In this document: piece after piece, positions 32,190-35,984 of the stretch | How positions within the stretch are numbered: position 1 is the stretch's first letter | Layout: each line of letters opens with the position of its first letter | Assembly (NCBI GenBank): GCA_002633005.1 | Contig: NMRA01000526.1 | Location: 1-35,984 of the forward strand | Direction: 5' to 3' | Source: Phoronis australis | Taxonomy: Eukaryota > Phoronida > Phoronidae | DNA: 35,984 bases | Notes under the pieces: generated by a model | Databases searched by the model: none | Told to the model about the DNA's origin: nothing | Seen by the model: the letters and a program-made list of their open reading frames with translations, nothing else | Position numbers and translations under genes: made by a program

Positions 32190-33125
32190 TAGGCAATGAC
32201 CATCGCCTCTGTTGGCCCGACCAGAGGCAATGCAGCTCCTATAGGTGCTCCATACGCTGAATGCTTTCCAGCGAATTATGCCTCGCACCAACTAAAACAT
32301 CACGTTGTTATAAATACCTTTTGCGCATAGACGAACACCTTAAGAGGTAGTCGATGTGTTTAATTCCTTCGAACAAATACTCCCATTATCAAACTTTTTC
32401 TTCGAGCAGTCCCTATTTCAGTTCCCAAAATCATGAACTCACCATTTTTATACTGCGCACGCTCCCAATTTTTACCGCACTCGCTACATGATGTGACTTC
32501 ATGACCTCAATCTTTGAATACGGCCAAAGGTGAGTCATTGCGGTCCAAATGTTCGTTTCCAAAATTCCACCACTACTAGTCTTTAATTGGCGTTACTTGA
32601 AACTGATTGTACTTCAATGAATTATTGTTTGTATTTGATAAAAATAAATGCTGTTGATATGACATTTAATAGTCTTTGTGCACATATTTGACATTTTAAT
32701 GTTTAACAACATGGCAAATACACGGCTGGTTCCCGGCAACACGTACGCAGAGGGCAGGGACTTCAGCTTTTAAAGTTCGTCGGTAGGACCGCAACTTCTG
32801 ACATTCGGCCTGGTTAAAAGAATGAGGTCATATCTCTTGGCGTGCGCCAAGTTAAAATGGTGAGTTCACGATTTTGGGAACTGAAATAGGGACTGCTCGA
32901 AGAAAAAGTTTGATAATGCGAGTATTTGTTCGAGTTGGAAGGAATTAAATACATTGACAACCTCCTAAGGTGTTCCTCTATGCGCAAAAGGTATTTTATA
33001 ATGACGTGACTTTGATGTCTTAGTCGGTGCGAGGCAAAATTCGCCGAAAAGCTTCCGGCATATGGAGCGCTTATAGGAGCTGCATCGCCTCTGGTCGGGC
33101 CAACAGAGGCGATGGTCATTGCCTA
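32190..33125. repeat. Large inverted repeat: ~280-bp arms, ~380-bp spacer
   Basis: The left arm 32190-32462 is the inverse of the right arm 32840-33125, with about 85-90 percent agreement by eye. Long identical runs include AGGCAATGACCATCGCCTCT at the outer end and CTTCGAGCAGTCCCTATTTC near the inner end. The spacer 32463-32839 shows no gene. Transcribed, it would form a long hairpin. A third, more diverged copy of the arm lies at 22681-22925. Two head-to-head insertions of one repeat, or a single foldback element, would both explain this. Confidence 0.85.
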
Positions 33126-33129
33126 ATTG

Positions 33130-33570
33130 ACTAGGTGACGGCTGCTGAGAGACCCCTCTTGCGGGTGCTAGGTCTGCCAATTACCACCCCCCCCCCTTTT
33201 GTGGGGGGTAGGAAGACGGCCAGTGTGCCTTTTGTGGGGCTGAGACCAATGCACTTGGTCCTTTTGCATGGATGAAATGGAAATTTAGGGGCAAAACCTG
33301 ATGAAGAAGTACCGCCTACCCACAATTTTTGGTGCACGGCGCCTACTCGACTTCCGATCTTCGGGTGTGAAGTGTAAAGACGAGAAAGAAAGAAAAATTA
33401 GAACATGAAGGTTTGATTAGTTGATTGACGAGTCAAAAATCGTAACAAACTACGGCCGGGCTAATGCTAACCAGAGACAACTTCACGGTGCAGTACAAAT
33501 CCTATATACCTTTGCTCGTTCACGGCGATAGAGTCGAGCTGCAGGAAGCGGAAGTGAACGGATAACCTTT
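33130..33570. other. Low-complexity and gene-free stretch
   Basis: Contains C- and G-rich runs (about 33186-33210) and no supported exon. Confidence 0.4.
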
Positions 33571-33576
33571 CACTGA

Positions 33577-33608
33577 TACCCGCGGCAGAGGAATCTCTAC
33601 CGCGGGTA
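33577..33608. repeat. GC-rich perfect-looking hairpin, 14-bp stem, 4-nt loop
   Basis: TACCCGCGGCAGAG (33577-33590), loop GAAT, CTCTACCGCGGGTA (33595-33608). The arms pair with one mismatch. It contains two SacII-like CCGCGG sites. The stem is far more stable than expected by chance in this AT-rich region. Possibly the end of a MITE, a foldback terminus or a small structured RNA; no neighbouring gene explains it. Confidence 0.6.
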
Positions 33609-33619
33609 CCAGAATTGGG

Positions 33620-35540
33620 CGCTAGTTGAGCTGTGCACTTTTAGTCTCCGTGTTTGGCCGACACTAAACGATAACGATAACGAAAATCGCATTAGGCTCT
33701 TTACTGTTATAAAATCGGTCTCACAACATTAGCAAAAAATGAAGATACATAGCAATCTATATTATTTATCTTTTTTTTTCAAATTTTACGAAAAGGCATA
33801 CCTCGAGTCAGTGACCGATAGACGGCAGCTAGATTGGTCAAGCCCGGCGCAAAGCTGATGTCAGTACCGCGGCTTTATACTCTCACCGTGCTTTTACCAG
33901 TGGCGGATCTAGGATACCATAAAGGGAGGGGGCGCCCACCATCCGAAGATGACGTCTCGGGGAATTGGGAAAAGCGTGATTGTGTTTGCAGCAAAGACCC
34001 GAAAGTTGCGGGGACCGGTCTCGTGACCCTTCTGTTCCGGATCTGCTGTTAGATTAAAAAAAAAAAACTTGTTTAAGTGGGATGACGTTGCCCTGCACTG
34101 AGTGTATGGGGTTGACGGCCAGCAGAGGTTTCATCCATGGAGGAACCAGCTAGGCGGTTAAAAGTAATCGCACATTTTACTCGGGTGGCTTAATAAACGG
34201 ACGTGAGGCAAGTAAACTTTGTCGAAATTGTCTCTTAATAATTTCTATTGGCGCGATGTATTCATTGGCCTAAAAGAATGGCGACATTTTTATGTGAAAA
34301 TCAATGTTACTGAGTAAGAACGTTTTTTAACTAACCATCGTAACTTCGAGATGAAAGAAAGTGTGCATTTATAAGCATTGGGTTAAAAAACAGTATTTAT
34401 TAGAGATGTTTACTACACTTCTGATGGTAATATTGGAAGTTTAGACTTTATGATAAAGGTGTATTATGTGAAAACCAATTTTATACAATATAATGGTGCT
34501 GTTTCTGCCTTAGAAGATTCCAAGTCTTCGTTTAAAGTAAATTCATCATCTATTTCCCTTGCATTCCTTTACCAATTAATAATACATTTCACATTTGTTC
34601 TAGTATCATGGGAAAATATATTCATTGTCTTAAAAATTACAAAGGACCACAGAATCACATGGTTCCTGTATTAGACTCATACAATATTGTTTAGACGAAT
34701 ACCTATTTAGTGAAATTGTAGGTTTGTGAATGCAATTTATGTTCCTTTAGTAATTAAGTTTTGGAAATGCGCCTTAGTTTTCTGGGAATGCAGTTCTGTG
34801 GAGGATTTTTAGGAGTTCAGTTACATGTAACTACTTTAAAATTGTCATACCTAAATTTTCAATTGTTTTCTTTACAAATTTGTTATGCTTTGACTTCAAG
34901 AGACGCAAGATTTTCTATTTAAATTTATTATTAGCGAAACAATACATTTATAGGGAGAGATATGTAACACAAATGTACCGAATATTCATAACTTCGTTAG
35001 ATATGCGGCACAAAAATCTTTTGCTTGTAAAAAATCAAGTGGGACACTGTGAAAAATATGAGAATAAATGTACATATAAATTCAACGTTAAAACGCAGGT
35101 GTAAGTATTTTTGAGTGTGGTCTTTACGTATGCATGTGTGTGATATTTTGTTGTTTTAATTGTCTGTTGAACTGAAGTATTTTTTTCAAAATTAGACGGT
35201 AGTTTAAAGTACGTGGTGATTACCGTTTTCATAATTCGTTCTCCGATATGTACTTGTGTCAGTCGAAAATGCATAGATCTGGGCCAGGTATCAGATAGGG
35301 CTATACGATAAGTCTTTTAAACTAGGAACGAGGTTTTTGTAACAAATGCGATAAGTTTAACTTCGATTAACTTTGCACTTTTGAAATATCAAGTAAGTAA
35401 AAAGGTAAGTTAGCATAAGTAAAAACCTTAAAATTAAAATTAAATATTGCAATATTCTGACAAAAACTATCATACTACACTATTCTCAAAAATGTCAGCA
35501 ATTATTAGTGTTGGGCTAAAGATAAGAATTTGTAAAAGAA
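33620..35540. other. Gene-free right part
   Basis: AT-rich DNA with no exon recognised. At 33899-33915 a CAGTGGCGGATCTAGGA sequence resembles the end of dispersed DNA repeats, but no partner end was found. Confidence 0.45.
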
Positions 35541-35550
35541 GCGCTGGGCA

Positions 35551-35650
35551 GCATCCACGCACCGACCATACCATCCACGCACCGACCATGCCATCCACGC
35601 ACCGACCATGCCATCCACGCACCGACCATGCCATCCACGCACCCACCAAT
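35551..35650 (+). repeat. 20-bp tandem repeat, five copies
   Basis: Unit CCATCCACGCACCGACCATG, with units beginning at 35551, 35571, 35591, 35611 and 35631. The middle three are identical and the outer ones differ at one to five positions. Because 20 is not a multiple of three, it would not keep a protein frame, and no gene is supported here. Confidence 0.9.
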
Positions 35651-35984
35651 CCGTAAAACTGTCACCATTGTACAGCAGGATACTCAAACGATTCACAAAA
35701 CAATGGCGAAGACTAAAATGTCCGTGACCGATCAAACAAGTAGCATTTCTTCCTTGTCAACTCGCTCACGTTGCACACTACACGGACAAACTGGGTCAAG
35801 AACAGGAACCTTCAGTGCTTCCACAACACTAAAAAGTTCGTTTCCTGTTCAGCTCAATCTTTCGGAATGAACACCCAAGTTTCCTTTAGTTTCGTCACCA
35901 GCCTGCAAAGTGGTTCAATATTTTTCAACATTGTCCATTACTTTTAAACCCAACCCCAGCTGAATGACTAGAGGCGCTCATATT

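Noticed and set aside
32814-33337. Minus-strand frames of 68-101 codons
   Set aside because: They fall in the right arm of the inverted repeat and adjacent low-complexity DNA; related frames in the other copies are not conserved in phase.
33899-33960. GGCGGATCTAGG sequence as a transposon end
   Set aside because: It resembles dispersed-repeat ends, but no matching inverted partner or target duplication was found in the window.
35551-35650. CRISPR-like array
   Set aside because: Units are directly adjacent with no spacers, and the DNA is eukaryotic; it is a minisatellite.

Overview
The window is nuclear DNA of an animal, most likely a marine invertebrate. Protein-coding genes are split by spliceosomal introns with GT/AG borders, intergenic DNA is AT-rich, and the transposon families (ISL2EU with THAP and YqaJ proteins, Helitron, pogo-like) are typical of invertebrate genomes. 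I cannot name the species. No prokaryotic gene organisation, tRNA or rRNA was seen.

Layout. (1) 1-9.7 kb: the last five coding exons of MTO1 (+ strand, 2326-7917), a mitochondrial tRNA-modification gene whose first part lies left of the window. An intron holds a tandem array of a CTAGTGG-containing repeat (4981-5520). (2) 9.7-13.7 kb: a cluster of broken transposon genes on the minus strand: a pogo-like DDE transposase remnant, a well-preserved THAP zinc-finger exon, and a piece of a DUF7869-like protein. (3) 13,987-19,899: a nearly complete ISL2EU-type DNA transposon with imperfect terminal inverted repeats. It has two convergent genes: on the left an intact two-exon gene for a SAP + SWIM zinc finger + YqaJ nuclease protein (516 aa), and on the right a THAP + DDE_Tnp_4 transposase with an intact DDE core but several frameshifts upstream. 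A single N at 14,531 marks a place where two allelic versions of the first intron seem to have been joined. (4) 21.0-22.6 kb: a decayed Helitron Pif1-type helicase (minus strand), flanked by a dispersed repeat. (5) 23-29 kb: no supported gene, only repeat fragments. (6) 29.0-30.3 kb: the two coding exons of an alkyladenine (3-methyladenine) DNA glycosylase, MPG/AAG (minus strand), complete and with all catalytic-pocket residues. Divergent from it is a short, unrecognised gene ending in a poly(A) signal (about 31.05-31.57 kb, + strand). (7) 31.9-35.98 kb: repeats only: a short MITE, a pair of ~280-bp inverted repeats (32,190-33,125), a strong GC-rich hairpin (33,577-33,608) and a five-copy 20-bp tandem repeat (35,551-35,650).

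The two recognised host genes, MTO1 and MPG, are not functionally linked; they only share the neighbourhood. The most interesting part is the ISL2EU element. Its accessory nuclease gene looks intact and carries an N-terminal DNA-binding SAP domain, while its transposase gene has begun to decay.
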